Source of the DNA: Haliotis asinina | Taxonomy: Eukaryota; Mollusca; Gastropoda; Lepetellida; Haliotidae | DNA: 64,000 nt | Direction: 5' to 3' | NCBI RefSeq assembly: GCF_037392515.1 | Contig: NC_090295.1 | Coordinates: 20,042,001 to 20,106,000, forward strand | Shown here: positions 1 to 8,084 of the stretch, piece by piece | How positions within the stretch are numbered: the first letter of the stretch is position 1 | Layout: every line of letters begins with the position of its first letter | Position numbers and translations under genes: made by a program | Notes under the pieces: model-generated | The model's input: the letters and a program-made list of their open reading frames with translations, nothing else | Told to the model about the DNA's origin: nothing | Databases searched by the model: none

Positions 1-11
1 GATGAAACAGT

Positions 12-629
12 TTAACGTGAACCGCCTACGATCTCTTTGGTGTTCATAATAAAGGCTTGTTGGGCTTTTTGTATCCCCTGTTCTATGTACTTTTTTTTCT
101 CGTCCTCGCTGATAGCAGACTTACGAGATTTAGACCGAATATCTTGTTTCATTCCGTTATATTTTGTGAGTTCAGAGAGGATTGAACGAAACTCCTCTTC
201 CGAAATCTTACTATCAGAGAGTGCCGTGGAAATACGCTCACTCACTGTGTTGAGCTTTGCTTCAGCCAGAACCCTGATCTCGTCGTGTTTCAATGCCTTA
301 CGATGCAGTCGGCGTGATATCAACTTAAGTGCCAACCCTAACACCCCTGCCACCCCAGCTGTTATTTCAATACCTAGCACTATAGGTGTAGCCACGATGG
401 TAGCCAACAATCCAACACCTGCCGCCCCTAGTCCCATGCTGGGTGTCATAAGGGCAGTGTCAGCCCCGTCCAAGATATTGAAAGCTCTATGGTACTTTTT
501 ACATAGTGCTTTCCGCGTGTCACGGTCTTGTTCTAGTTGGCGTTTCACATCACATAACTGCCTCAAGCGGAACCCATCTACGGTTTCCAGCGTCTTCGCT
601 ACTTCCTCTACGACTGGGTACAGACCCAT
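12..629 (-). CDS. Polinton hydrophobic helical protein, function unknown
   Basis: 205 residues. A charged, probably helical N-terminal part (1-55) is followed by a long Gly/Ala/Val/Ile-rich hydrophobic stretch at about 65-102, enough for one or two membrane passes. After that comes a basic, helical C-terminal half with the segment KHDEIRVLAEAKLN (about 114-127) and an acidic EEEF helix. I recognise this arrangement from proteins that recur in invertebrate Polintons, but no function is established that I know of. The ATG at 627-629 is preceded by an AT-rich box (630-645 on the plus strand). It ends one base from the next gene on the same strand, so the two probably share a transcription direction. 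A role in the virion or in membrane handling is inference only. Confidence 0.75.
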   Translation of the reverse strand: MGLYPVVEEVAKTLETVDGFRLRQLCDVKRQLEQDRDTRKALCKKYHRAFNILDGADTALMTPSMGLGAAGVGLLATIVATPIVLGIEITAGVAGVLGLALKLISRRLHRKALKHDEIRVLAEAKLNTVSERISTALSDSKISEEEFRSILSELTKYNGMKQDIRSKSRKSAISEDEKKKYIEQGIQKAQQAFIMNTKEIVGGSR

Positions 630-630
630 C

Positions 631-1341
631 CTATAATATATATTTTGAAAGATATTTTAATTGGGTTTCAGTTAATATTTTTTCAATGTATTTGAAGCCT
701 ATAAGGTCTATACCCCTAGATATGGTAATAGGTGAGAGGCTAATAGACTTTTCTGTTGTAATAAAACCCCCACGGAGGCTTATTAAACGGTTTATAGGAC
801 TCGTGAGGTTATCCCGTTGTATAACAATACGGCAATATTTTTTTAGGTGTTCTTCACCCCAGTGTATTACCACCCAGGGTAAAATTGGGATTGCTCTCGT
901 GGTATTTCCCGCGTTTTCATCCCTCTGAAAGAGGACTTCTATGATGATTGTGGAAGGGGTGGCTAATAACTGAATATGCCTCGGGGAAAGCATATTATTA
1001 CCAAATGTTAATTTATTGCTTGGTTCAAAAGACCTTAACCCAATTTTTTCTTCACCAAAATTTATCGTGGCTGCTACGATACTATCCGGAATGAAATCCC
1101 CGAACCAGATACCGTTGTTCCTAATCTTAGAGATCCACCCATTTTCGTCCATTGTGATATAAGGTGAGGCGATTGTTAAGTTGATCAGCCATTTGGGCTC
1201 TTTAAAATCTGATAACGACACCCGTCTGTACACGTTGTCTTTCAAATGCAGGATATATAAATCATCTTCCTCACCAGGCTGATCGAATCCCTCCGTATCT
1301 CCTAGGTCGTTAAGCGTAGTGTTGGGACGATGACTGGTCAT
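631..1341 (-). CDS. Fibre-like Polinton protein, paralogue A
   Basis: 236 residues, beta-rich by eye, no membrane segment. The N-terminus has the motif DLGDTEGFDQPG (about 12-23) followed by a short hydrophobic/Tyr segment ending in NVYRRV. The same layout recurs in the two open frames just upstream (1995-2249 and 1352-2032), and the C-terminal LTETQLKYL matches LSENQLEII of the 1352-2032 frame, so these are paralogues. The D-L-x-D...L-x-(L/V)-(Y)-x-W/R-V pattern resembles the short repeat at the head of phage and viral fibre shafts, which is why I call it fibre-like; this is pattern similarity, not a proven homology. An ATG at 1339-1341 follows an AT-rich box with TATAATA. Confidence 0.6.
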   Translation of the reverse strand: MTSHRPNTTLNDLGDTEGFDQPGEEDDLYILHLKDNVYRRVSLSDFKEPKWLINLTIASPYITMDENGWISKIRNNGIWFGDFIPDSIVAATINFGEEKIGLRSFEPSNKLTFGNNMLSPRHIQLLATPSTIIIEVLFQRDENAGNTTRAIPILPWVVIHWGEEHLKKYCRIVIQRDNLTSPINRLISLRGGFITTEKSISLSPITISRGIDLIGFKYIEKILTETQLKYLSKYIL

Positions 1342-1351
1342 TATTATACTA

Positions 1352-2032
1352 TTACGATATAATTTCCAACTGGTTTTCTGATAATAATTCAGGGGTGAAC
1401 TTCATACCCATGAAGTGTATGTTGTCAGGCAGGAAGATCTTGGTTAGTGATATCTTGTTTTCCACGATCACGTTGACCCCCTGCAGACTGGTGTTGGAGC
1501 CGACACTCACCCGCACGTAAACGTTGCAAACTTGATACTGGTGTCGTTTCACCCACCCGAGTTTGATTCCCTTCACGATCTCAACATCATTCCCCGATGG
1601 TTCCCCTAGGTAGACTTTGATGATCAGTGTTGAGTTTGCCGGTAGACTCTCTAGTATACTGACCACGCCTTCGAATTCAGACACCAACTGCAATGTCACG
1701 TTTTGTATGGCCGGTTTACTCGATAGCATGTGGGCTGCCATAGTGTTGAGTGGGCTGACGACTACGCTACGTCTCTGAGTTGGGACGTAAGCCACGAGCA
1801 GGGTTCCATTGTTCACGACTTTGTTTAGGTGGTTGTCTTTGTTATCAGTGAACACGTAAGGGGAGCCGAGCCTAATATTGAGAAACCAGTCGTTATCGGG
1901 TAACAACACCCACTTATCATCTTCGGTGAAGACGAGCATATATGGCTTGTTTCGGGCGACGGTAGTGATCTCAACATCGTCTAAGTCGAACAGTTTACCC
2001 CCGAACGATGGGTATATTACCGGTGTTGACAA
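1352..2032 (-). CDS. Fibre-like Polinton protein, paralogue B, distal part (no ATG start)
   Basis: This frame covers about 226 codons but has no ATG near its beginning; the first Met is about 31 codons in (PYML). It opens with LFDLDDVEITT, a second copy of the D-L-x-D motif seen in paralogue A, and its C-terminal domain aligns with that of paralogue A, including LSENQLEII at the end. The preceding frame (1995-2249) overlaps it by 38 bases and ends exactly at a run of five C (plus strand, 1998-2002) next to its stop codon. The simplest reading is that both frames are one gene broken by a single-base length change in that run, by mutation or sequencing error; a programmed frameshift is possible but unsupported. 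Confidence 0.6.
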   Translation of the reverse strand: MSTPVIYPSFGGKLFDLDDVEITTVARNKPYMLVFTEDDKWVLLPDNDWFLNIRLGSPYVFTDNKDNHLNKVVNNGTLLVAYVPTQRRSVVVSPLNTMAAHMLSSKPAIQNVTLQLVSEFEGVVSILESLPANSTLIIKVYLGEPSGNDVEIVKGIKLGWVKRHQYQVCNVYVRVSVGSNTSLQGVNVIVENKISLTKIFLPDNIHFMGMKFTPELLSENQLEIIS

Positions 2033-2249
2033 GGGCGTACTTAGTGTTGATTGTTGCTCTTGTGGTATCTACTATATCACTTAGGGTTCCACCGGAGGGG
2101 ACTTCAACGCGTTTGTAAATGTTGTTTTTCAGTTGTAAGGCGTACGATTTACCATCTACTCCGGGAGCGTCGAAACCGCGCGTGTCTCCGAGGTCGGAGA
2201 TCCCGATATTGACGCATTTTTTCACTCCGGGCCCTTGTGCGCTGGTCAT
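1995..2249 (-). CDS. Fibre-like Polinton protein, paralogue B, proximal part
   Basis: 84 codons with a clear ATG. It carries DLGDTRGFDAPG at about 19-30 followed by a segment ending NNIYKRVEV, which closely matches residues 12-40 of paralogue A (631-1341). The ATG overlaps the stop codon of the upstream gene by four bases (ATGA type), a tight coupling typical of this element. The frame stops at 1995-1997, directly after a five-base homopolymer, and the rest of the expected protein is found in another frame (1352-2032). It therefore looks like the front part of a broken gene, not a separate small protein. If it is real on its own, it would be an 84-residue protein of unknown role. Confidence 0.55.
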   Translation of the reverse strand: MTSAQGPGVKKCVNIGISDLGDTRGFDAPGVDGKSYALQLKNNIYKRVEVPSGGTLSDIVDTTRATINTKYALVNTGNIPIVRG

Positions 2250-2899
2250 TTTACATGAAGCGTTAAGCTGAGGTATCCTATATTTACAGGATTATGATTT
2301 ATATCTAACACCGATATTATCGGCTCAGGTATGTTGCCCTGGGTTAATCTCTTATACTGCCGTGGTGAAAACGACTCGGTTCTACCGTCGTTGTATTTCT
2401 CAGTTTTCACCGGCACTGCTCTCAGTATAGTGGAAGGGTGACCTCTTTGAATGTTGTACGTTGTGCTCACCTGACCGAGATGAATGTACAGCTCTCGGTA
2501 CGGTACTAGGTCGGGTAACTTCGTGCCTGTGACGGTTGTTGTTGGTTTTATCTCGTCAGGAGACATACCGAGTATCCTCGCTAATGGTCGGCCGAGCCTC
2601 AAGGAGGTTCTTCCGTTGTTGATTAACACCACTGTGCCGTTTGAGTCGTTCATCTTGAGTTCGGCTCCCAGGGGTTTGAAGACCTCGTCGTTTAGAGAGC
2701 ACACGCTGTAGTAGCCGTCAGTTATCTGACTGCGAGTTCCACTGACGAACAGCTTATTGTTGCTGGCGTTGATGTTAGTCCATTGCGGTAGGTAGGTGAT
2801 ATCGCAGAGTGCGACTTCGAGTTGGCCTGACGTGTTATCGATCGCGTGCGTCAGCTGAACGGCCTCACCGCTCGTTATTCCTGTAAGTGTTATGTACAT
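2246..2899 (-). CDS. Probable minor capsid / penton-like protein
   Basis: 217 residues, beta-rich, no membrane segment. I recognise the C-terminal layout (LYIHLG..., then ILRAVPV near 160, then a Tyr/Pro/Arg segment, then PEPIISVLDINHNPV and a terminal LSLTLHV strand) from a protein that recurs in invertebrate Polintons and is usually regarded as a single-jelly-roll minor capsid protein. That assignment follows from the family, not from a structure seen here. The ATG at 2897-2899 faces the next gene across a 29-bp AT-only palindrome, so both are probably driven from one bidirectional promoter. Its stop overlaps the start of the next minus-strand gene. Confidence 0.6.
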   Translation of the reverse strand: MYITLTGITSGEAVQLTHAIDNTSGQLEVALCDITYLPQWTNINASNNKLFVSGTRSQITDGYYSVCSLNDEVFKPLGAELKMNDSNGTVVLINNGRTSLRLGRPLARILGMSPDEIKPTTTVTGTKLPDLVPYRELYIHLGQVSTTYNIQRGHPSTILRAVPVKTEKYNDGRTESFSPRQYKRLTQGNIPEPIISVLDINHNPVNIGYLSLTLHVK

Positions 2900-2928
2900 A
2901 TTATAATATATAATTTATATATTATAAT
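2900..2928. promoter_or_regulatory. Bidirectional AT-only palindromic promoter candidate
   Basis: The complete intergenic space between the divergent start codons at 2899 (minus) and 2929 (plus) is 29 bases of A and T only. It forms a perfect inverted repeat of 14-bp arms around one central base, and each arm contains TATAATATATAA. Either strand therefore shows the same TATA-like box immediately before an ATG. A promoter role is inferred from position and from similar boxes before other genes of the element. Confidence 0.6.
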
Positions 2929-4092
2929 ATGGACTTAGCACACTTGAAAATCGTGGTGAATGCAGATGGTACGGGGTTTAAAACAACCTTTATTAATATC
3001 TTTGAAAACTATATCGTGACCGTTAATAACGCGCAGGCGGTGGTAAACTGGAATCAAAACCCAATGCAGTTTTGGCAGAACCAACTCAACTTTGCTGTGT
3101 GGTGTGCGACGACAGGGTCGGGTGTGACACTAGACTATGGTATAGACGAACTGAGTAAGGCAGTCATTTTGTTTCATATTTATTATCAAACGAGACGAAT
3201 ATTGAAGGAAATAAGTGCTCCTCTTCCCCAAGATAAAGCGTGGAGTATGACGAATAACCCCTATGATAAACGCGCTTATGAACGTGTTTGTGGGGAGTTT
3301 GAGATTCCAACGAATAAAGACTTTCGCCTTCCTGGTGTTAACCATGGTCTCGGTATAGTTTACGTGTACTTCTACAGGTCCGGAACATATAGGGCCGGTT
3401 CTGCAGATGGTACATACAAACCAAGCCATCATACATTTACAGGTCCCACAACGAATGAAAAGATCCATGTCAGCTACATAAAGCAAACCAATCCTGATGC
3501 AGCCACAGCCTGGACTAAAATGATCTCAAAAACATCGAAAGAATTCACTCGTGCTGGTACAATACACTTGAACGACTCGATTCGAACGTACGTGTGGGCG
3601 CTGTTGGGTGCGCAGTCGATGACGCGTTCCAACATCCTCGGTAAGGGAACTGCTTACGACGCTCAGAAACAGTTCGTTGTCAACGTTGATGATGCTATCA
3701 ATGCTCCAGTTGATCTCCCGCGGGCCATCGACCGTTACCAAAACGTGTTAGAATACGCCAGATCGAAAGTCAATTACGTGTTTGGCGTGGGGCTGTACAT
3801 GGCTCCGAGTGATATGCAACTGAGAGTAAAAAAAGTGGTGGGTTATAACAACAAAATAGTTATAGCCACGGCGGATCAAAAGTTGGGTATCAACCCCGAT
3901 ATTAACACCCCCTATATCCCACACATCCCACCACGTGAAACGGGTATAGTGGCGCCACCCCCGGAGTCTAAAGTTCATGTGGGGGTACCCCCCACACACC
4001 CCCATATTCAGGCCTCCAATCATATTGATAATAAAACGGCCCTGGTGGTTGGTGGGGTAGCTTTGGGACTTATTTGGTTAAAAATTTCTTAG
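2929..4092 (+). CDS. Conserved Polinton virion-associated protein with C-terminal membrane segment
   Basis: 387 residues. The body (1-330) contains strings I know as near-invariant in this invertebrate Polinton family: WNQNPMQFWQNQ (about 41-52), NNPYDKRAYERVC (about 108-120), LNDSIRTYVWALLGAQS (about 215-231), and YVFGVGLYMAPSDMQLR. The C-terminal 60 residues are Pro/His-rich (GVPPTHPH) and end in one hydrophobic segment, ALVVGGVALGLIWL, so the protein may be tail-anchored. Its function is not established to my knowledge; the position among capsid genes suggests a structural or assembly role. Its 3' end overlaps the convergent gene at 4070-5203 by 23 bases. A GGGGGTACCCCC palindrome lies in the coding sequence at 3981-3992. 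Confidence 0.75.
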   Translation: MDLAHLKIVVNADGTGFKTTFINIFENYIVTVNNAQAVVNWNQNPMQFWQNQLNFAVWCATTGSGVTLDYGIDELSKAVILFHIYYQTRRILKEISAPLPQDKAWSMTNNPYDKRAYERVCGEFEIPTNKDFRLPGVNHGLGIVYVYFYRSGTYRAGSADGTYKPSHHTFTGPTTNEKIHVSYIKQTNPDAATAWTKMISKTSKEFTRAGTIHLNDSIRTYVWALLGAQSMTRSNILGKGTAYDAQKQFVVNVDDAINAPVDLPRAIDRYQNVLEYARSKVNYVFGVGLYMAPSDMQLRVKKVVGYNNKIVIATADQKLGINPDINTPYIPHIPPRETGIVAPPPESKVHVGVPPTHPHIQASNHIDNKTALVVGGVALGLIWLKIS

Positions 4093-5203
4093 CCGCTACG
4101 TACACCAGACCCACCACGGCGACGATGGCTGCCCACAGGTTTTGACTGAGCCACGTGGCAGTTTTAGCCAGAGCGCCCAACAACCACGAGACGATGCTAT
4201 CCAGGATACCGGGAAGGGCTTCGGCGGCTTTACCAGCTAGTTTAGCTAGGCGTTCCCCAAGTTTTTTTATCCAGTCTTTAACACCACCGCCACTTGGGGT
4301 TCCGCCGCCGGCAGGCCCCACAGGGGTACCCCCTGTCAGTGACACCACCAGGGTTGATATGATGAAACCCAATGCAGTCAGAATGCTGGCGATGGTGATC
4401 CCTTGCTCCCGGAACAATATCCGAATCCTGTCTGCTAACGTGGTGTCTCGGTGGAGGACTTGATTGATGGTTTCCCGCACACGGTTGGTCTGGGATCTAA
4501 GCTTTTCTTTGTAGCCGGACGCTGTCTCCAACCAGGTCTGCCTTTCATCTTCCAAATTACGTATTCGTTCCTCGATGGTGGCTTTCATAGACTCGTCCTC
4601 AGTTTCACCGAGTTTTTCCTTTTCATAGGCGATGTGGTCGTCTATCTCACTCATTTTGGCCGTGCTTTTCCAGAGCTGACCACGAATGGTTTGCATCAAC
4701 AGGTCCAACCCCTTCAGTTCCCGAAAGGTAATTTCGAGACCCGTTAAGGGCTTGTTCTTGTAGTCGGCCAACACCTTTTCAATATCATAAGTCATGTTTT
4801 GATCCGATGTGGCGTCCCTGATGTCTTGCAGACCTTGAACTAACTTCGGAGGAAGCTTAGGTCGCGCGCCACCGTAATCTATGAAGCCTAGTTCATCGCG
4901 GACAAAGTTACTCTTATATAGACTGCCCAATGTTGATAAAGCAAGCGGTTTTCTCGTGTGTTTATGCATGAGATCGATCTCCGGGTGAGCCTTCAAACGC
5001 AGCGTGCCATTGCTATCGATGGTAAACTTGGAATAGTCCTTTCCCGACGGCTTGAGTTTGGATTTATTTTCAACTGCTTTGTAATAACCGTCGACGGCGT
5101 CCTTAATGAGTGTGCCACCTTGCGAGAATGAGGTCTCCTGGTCATCATTGAATGCCTGGGCACTATCGTCCCACATATCATCCATAGGTATGTCTTCATC
5201 CAT
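4070..5203 (-). CDS. Coiled-coil, membrane-active Polinton protein
   Basis: 377 residues. An acidic N-terminus (MDEDIPMDDMWDD) leads into a globular part and then a charged coiled coil at about 180-250. Next is a motif common to this family, TLADRIRILFREQGIT (255-270), a membrane segment at about 269-290, a Gly/Pro/Thr linker (291-307), and a long amphipathic to hydrophobic C-terminal region (310-372). The layout suggests a virion protein that inserts into or breaks host membranes, comparable in role to adenovirus protein VI; this is inference. The start codon faces the capsid gene across 38 AT-rich bases. The CAGGGGTACCCCCTG palindrome around 4321-4335 falls in the Gly-rich linker. Confidence 0.75.
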   Translation of the reverse strand: MDEDIPMDDMWDDSAQAFNDDQETSFSQGGTLIKDAVDGYYKAVENKSKLKPSGKDYSKFTIDSNGTLRLKAHPEIDLMHKHTRKPLALSTLGSLYKSNFVRDELGFIDYGGARPKLPPKLVQGLQDIRDATSDQNMTYDIEKVLADYKNKPLTGLEITFRELKGLDLLMQTIRGQLWKSTAKMSEIDDHIAYEKEKLGETEDESMKATIEERIRNLEDERQTWLETASGYKEKLRSQTNRVRETINQVLHRDTTLADRIRILFREQGITIASILTALGFIISTLVVSLTGGTPVGPAGGGTPSGGGVKDWIKKLGERLAKLAGKAAEALPGILDSIVSWLLGALAKTATWLSQNLWAAIVAVVGLVYVAAKKFLTK

Positions 5204-5241
5204 TATTTAGAATTAAAAATATATTTCATTTATATATAACA
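5204..5241. promoter_or_regulatory. AT-rich divergent promoter candidate
   Basis: This 38-bp gap between the minus-strand start at 5203 and the capsid start at 5242 is almost all A/T, with TATATATAAC directly before the capsid ATG and AAAATATATTTC in the middle. It resembles the boxes before other genes of the element, but unlike 2900-2928 it is not a palindrome. Confidence 0.5.
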
Positions 5242-6498
5242 ATGTACGGCAGAAAATTAGATCCTTTCAGAAGATTGAGAGAGCCATTAGGAGCCAGAGC
5301 CGTGCACCAGTCGGTGACCATCACCAACAATCCCAGCAAGATAGACCAGAATCAAACTCTGCTGGTTAGATTTCCAAACCTTGGTGAGAATGACCTCATT
5401 GTACCAGGCACTGTTCGACTGGCATTCAATATCACGTTGACCTCCGACAACGACAAACGCGAGCTAGTGCGGAACGTGGGTCGAGCTATCATCAAGAAAA
5501 CGACCGTCAAGATCAGTGGTAACGAGGTGTTGAGTATCGACGACAGCGACGTGTTTCACTGCTACGGGGATCTCTGGAAAAGCGAGGGAGAACGAGTCAA
5601 TGATGTGTACCAGGGTATCAGCAAATCAACCCGGTCGCGCATAGGGTATGCCTTCACGCAAGACCAGCTAGACAAGCTATCGGACGGTGAAAAGGCCATC
5701 GCTCGAGCATATGGGAATCGATTCTGCGTGCCGCTCGACTTCGAGTTGCTCACGGGACACGCGCCGTTTTACCAGGCCGCGCTGGGTGATAGGCTCGAAT
5801 ACGAGCTCACGTTTAACGACTATAGCAAAGTAGTGCGTACGCCGAACGGTGATGAGGCCAGTTATGCCATAGACAACATCTCTCTGGAGTTCGACATGGT
5901 CACTAGCCCGGAGCTGGCCAGGCAGGTTCGAAGCCAGTACTCTGGGAAGATGGCTATCCTGTACGATCGCGTACTGAGGCATAGATCAGTCGTGCGAGAT
6001 AAGAGCGACACTGTGTGGAATATCAACCTGAACGTGCCGGCGCGATCGATGAAAGGTATCCTGGTCGTCCCCGTGGAGGATTACGAGCCATTCCGGAGGG
6101 ACAGCGAGAAGTTTTTCAACCCCGAGATTGAAAAGGTGGAAGTGACCATCGAGGGCGTGCCCAACCAGCTGTTCAGTCATGGTATGAGACCACACCAGCA
6201 GTGGGATGAGATAAAAAAGCTACCAGTGGGGGATTACATAACAAAGGACCTGGACCTCGGCTCCGTGCAGATCGGTGAATACCTGACCACCAAGTACGCC
6301 CTATGGTTGGACATGCGATCCACGGATGATGATAAACTGCACGGTAGCGGGCGCCGTATAGATAACGGCAGCGAAGGGATAACCATCCAGATTACTAAGA
6401 AGGCTCAACCCGCTGGTAAGTTGAAATTATATCTGTACGTTATTATGGACGCGCAACTTAATATAGACAATGGGAGATTCGTGCAAGCCATCTATTGA
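5242..6498 (+). CDS. MCP: Major capsid protein (double-jelly-roll type)
   Basis: 418 residues, no membrane segment, many short beta-type stretches. I recognise it as the Polinton/adintovirus hexon-like capsid protein from its overall pattern: a basic N-terminus (MYGRKLDPFRRLREP), an early strand with VTITNNPSKIDQNQTL, then a mid region with PFYQAALGDRLEYELTFNDY (about 172-191). After this come LEFDMVTSPELARQV and a second beta domain with VPARSMKGILVVPVEDYEPF. It is followed directly, with a 29-base overlap, by the packaging ATPase, the usual morphogenetic pairing. The length is on the short side for Polinton capsid proteins, which are often 500 residues or more. It would form the pseudo-hexagonal capsomers of the particle. 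Confidence 0.82.
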   Translation: MYGRKLDPFRRLREPLGARAVHQSVTITNNPSKIDQNQTLLVRFPNLGENDLIVPGTVRLAFNITLTSDNDKRELVRNVGRAIIKKTTVKISGNEVLSIDDSDVFHCYGDLWKSEGERVNDVYQGISKSTRSRIGYAFTQDQLDKLSDGEKAIARAYGNRFCVPLDFELLTGHAPFYQAALGDRLEYELTFNDYSKVVRTPNGDEASYAIDNISLEFDMVTSPELARQVRSQYSGKMAILYDRVLRHRSVVRDKSDTVWNINLNVPARSMKGILVVPVEDYEPFRRDSEKFFNPEIEKVEVTIEGVPNQLFSHGMRPHQQWDEIKKLPVGDYITKDLDLGSVQIGEYLTTKYALWLDMRSTDDDKLHGSGRRIDNGSEGITIQITKKAQPAGKLKLYLYVIMDAQLNIDNGRFVQAIY

Positions 6499-7087
6499 CC
6501 TCCACACTGACCCACACTGCGCCATAGTGTGCAGGCAGACTGGCTGTGGGAAGACCGTTTTCGTGTTGGATATGTTGGAGGGTTACTACAAGGATGTGTT
6601 CGATAACATCGTTATCATGTGCCCTACTCTGAGCATGAATAAAACGTACGCGCGACCTTGGGTGATGACGGACCCGGACGTACACAAAATCGACCCTGGA
6701 ACACGCCTGCAGGACTGGTTGAAAGCTCTTCACGAGAAATTTAAAGGGGAACCGACGCTGTTCATACTGGACGACTGCAGCGCTAATCGCGAGATAACAA
6801 AAAAGAGAGACATGCTATCGTACCTGGCCTTCTCCGGCCGGCATGCAAATCACAGCGTCTGGGTGCTAACGCAGAAGTTCAACTCGGTGTTGAAAGACCT
6901 CAGGGAGCAGACGCGATGGGTGGCCTTATTTCACTGCAAGGACAGGGATTCGTTCGAGGAGTGTTTGAGAGAGAGCGATGTGATGAGCAAATTAGAACGG
7001 GAACGGGTGAAGAAACAGCTCGCTGAAACTAAACACGCTAAACTTGTGCTCAAGACCGACCAACCAGTAGCATATAGGGTGTGCTAA
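6470..7087 (+). CDS. ATP: Genome-packaging ATPase (A32/FtsK-HerA type)
   Basis: 205 residues. The Walker A loop is QTGCGKT (23-29), the Walker B strand is TLFILDD with acidic residues at 101-102, and WVLTQ (131-135) fits the sensor strand that follows in this family. This is the family that pumps DNA into preformed capsids in Polintons, virophages, poxviruses and relatives. The ATG lies inside the end of the capsid gene with the weak AT box AATATAGAC just upstream. All catalytic motifs are present, so the protein looks functional. A 10-bp tandem repeat begins at the stop codon. Confidence 0.9.
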   Translation: MGDSCKPSIDLHTDPHCAIVCRQTGCGKTVFVLDMLEGYYKDVFDNIVIMCPTLSMNKTYARPWVMTDPDVHKIDPGTRLQDWLKALHEKFKGEPTLFILDDCSANREITKKRDMLSYLAFSGRHANHSVWVLTQKFNSVLKDLREQTRWVALFHCKDRDSFEECLRESDVMSKLERERVKKQLAETKHAKLVLKTDQPVAYRVC

Positions 7088-7137
7088 AGCTAAGCAAAGC
7101 TAAGCAAAGCTAAGCAAAGCTAAGCAAAGCTAAGCAA
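7088..7137 (+). repeat. Five perfect tandem copies of AGCTAAGCAA
   Basis: Fifty bases consist of exactly five copies of the ten-base unit, starting directly after the stop codon of the ATPase gene and ending where the next upstream-extended frame begins. No copy is degenerate. It lies between two genes on the same strand, where a transcript-end or spacing role is conceivable. Confidence 0.95.
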
Positions 7138-7260
7138 ATGCTAAGTATAGCTATGATATTTGAAGTGTTTGTCGTGTGCAACTTAACCTTCATTTCTCTG
7201 TGTTTTGTCTGCATCGGGTATTATATAGTTAAAACTAAATCTTACTTGTTATATTATAAG

Positions 7261-7857
7261 ATGGAGTGTGAGGAATTGCTCGAACAATTGTTGGTACCTG
7301 GGGTAGTGGATGATGATAAGCGAGAGAAACTGGTGGCGTTGGCTGTTGGCGGCAAAGCCAAACATTACTTTGGAGACTACACTCCGGATAAAATTCACAA
7401 AATGTCAGCCGAAGAAATCGATAAGCTGTACGCTAGATACGAGTCCCGGCTCGGAGCAGAAATGACAAAGACTATAGGATCGGCTATGACCCAGATATAC
7501 ACCGGTATTGTGTCATACTTCCTTCCCATTCCACCAGAGCGCCGACTTTACCTGTGGGAAGACCTCGAGAAAGACCCTTTTATAGAACACGCCGTGAGCT
7601 CTATCAGCTGCGGGCTGTACCACAAATATGGTATGTTGTTGGCTCCAGTGACGGCGGCGATTATCACGGCAAAGCATTGTCAATTTGAGAGAAAAAATAA
7701 TAATAATAGTATAGATGGATGCTGCTCCCGAGGTGACGGAGGGGGTACCCCCCACACCCCCAACAGTGAGGGAAACCCCCACAGTGAGGGAAACTCCACT
7801 GGAGGAGACCCCTTCAGTGGGGGTACCCCCAACAGTAACCAGACAGAAGAATCCTAA
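7261..7857 (+). CDS. Conserved Polinton protein of unknown function
   Basis: About 198 residues from the ATG at 7261. The frame is open upstream to 7138 and would add a hydrophobic 41-residue stretch, but a TATATTATAAG box ends directly before 7261, and the protein family as I know it begins with the MECEELLEQLL sequence found here. Further family strings are KREKLVALA, KMSAEEIDKLYARYESRLGAEMTKT, and FLPIPPE. The body is mainly helical with a semi-hydrophobic segment near SCGLYHKYGMLLAPVTAAIIT. The Gly/Asn/Ser/Thr tail overlaps the next gene by 143 bases and arises from the palindrome-rich sequence there. No function known to me. Confidence 0.72.
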   Translation: MECEELLEQLLVPGVVDDDKREKLVALAVGGKAKHYFGDYTPDKIHKMSAEEIDKLYARYESRLGAEMTKTIGSAMTQIYTGIVSYFLPIPPERRLYLWEDLEKDPFIEHAVSSISCGLYHKYGMLLAPVTAAIITAKHCQFERKNNNNSIDGCCSRGDGGGTPHTPNSEGNPHSEGNSTGGDPFSGGTPNSNQTEES

Positions 7858-8059
7858 GAGAGTAGCTGCCGGTAAAAAACGGTGGTGTAACCAACATAAA
7901 ATTATTACAGTGACCAACCCAACCCGACTGTTGTTGGCTGTAGGCGTAACTGCTGCCTTGGCTATCTCGTGGTTATATACACGTGAGGGACGTGGGGGAA
8001 ACGTGGGGGTACCCCCCACCCCAACACAATTAGAGGTCGACCCGCATATCATGTTATAA
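7715..8059 (+). CDS. Pro/Thr-rich single-pass membrane protein
   Basis: 114 residues. A Pro/Thr/Val/Glu-rich front (VRETPTVRETP repeats, then GVPPTV) is followed by a basic patch KNPKRVAAGKKRW (about 46-58), one membrane segment LLLAVGVTAALAISWLY (about 71-88), and a short tail with another GVPPTP. The basic patch with NPKRVAAGK is familiar from small Polinton membrane proteins. The gene starts inside the end of the previous one, in another frame, after an AATAATAATAGTATAG box. Three GGGGGTACCCCC palindromes fall in it, at 7741, 7819 and 8005. The duplication break at 7796 lies inside this gene, so the second copy lacks its front. Confidence 0.7.
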   Translation: MDAAPEVTEGVPPTPPTVRETPTVRETPLEETPSVGVPPTVTRQKNPKRVAAGKKRWCNQHKIITVTNPTRLLLAVGVTAALAISWLYTREGRGGNVGVPPTPTQLEVDPHIML

Positions 8060-8084
8060 TTTAAAATATTTTTATATATACATA

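Noticed and set aside
37..636. Plus-strand 199-codon frame opposite the first Polinton gene
   Set aside because: It mirrors the minus-strand gene at 12-629, which has the family-typical protein and an AT box before its ATG.
1995..2002. Programmed ribosomal frameshift in the fibre-like gene
   Set aside because: No slippery heptamer or downstream structure was recognised; a homopolymer length error is simpler.
7138..7260. Upstream extension of the gene at 7261 with a hydrophobic N-terminus
   Set aside because: The TATATTATAAG box and the family start both favour the ATG at 7261; the extension may be untranslated leader.
7513..8052. Minus-strand 179-codon frame, repeated in part at 11778-12086
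   Set aside because: A shadow of the plus-strand small genes; its Gly/Thr/Pro stretches come from the GGGGGTACCCCC palindromes.
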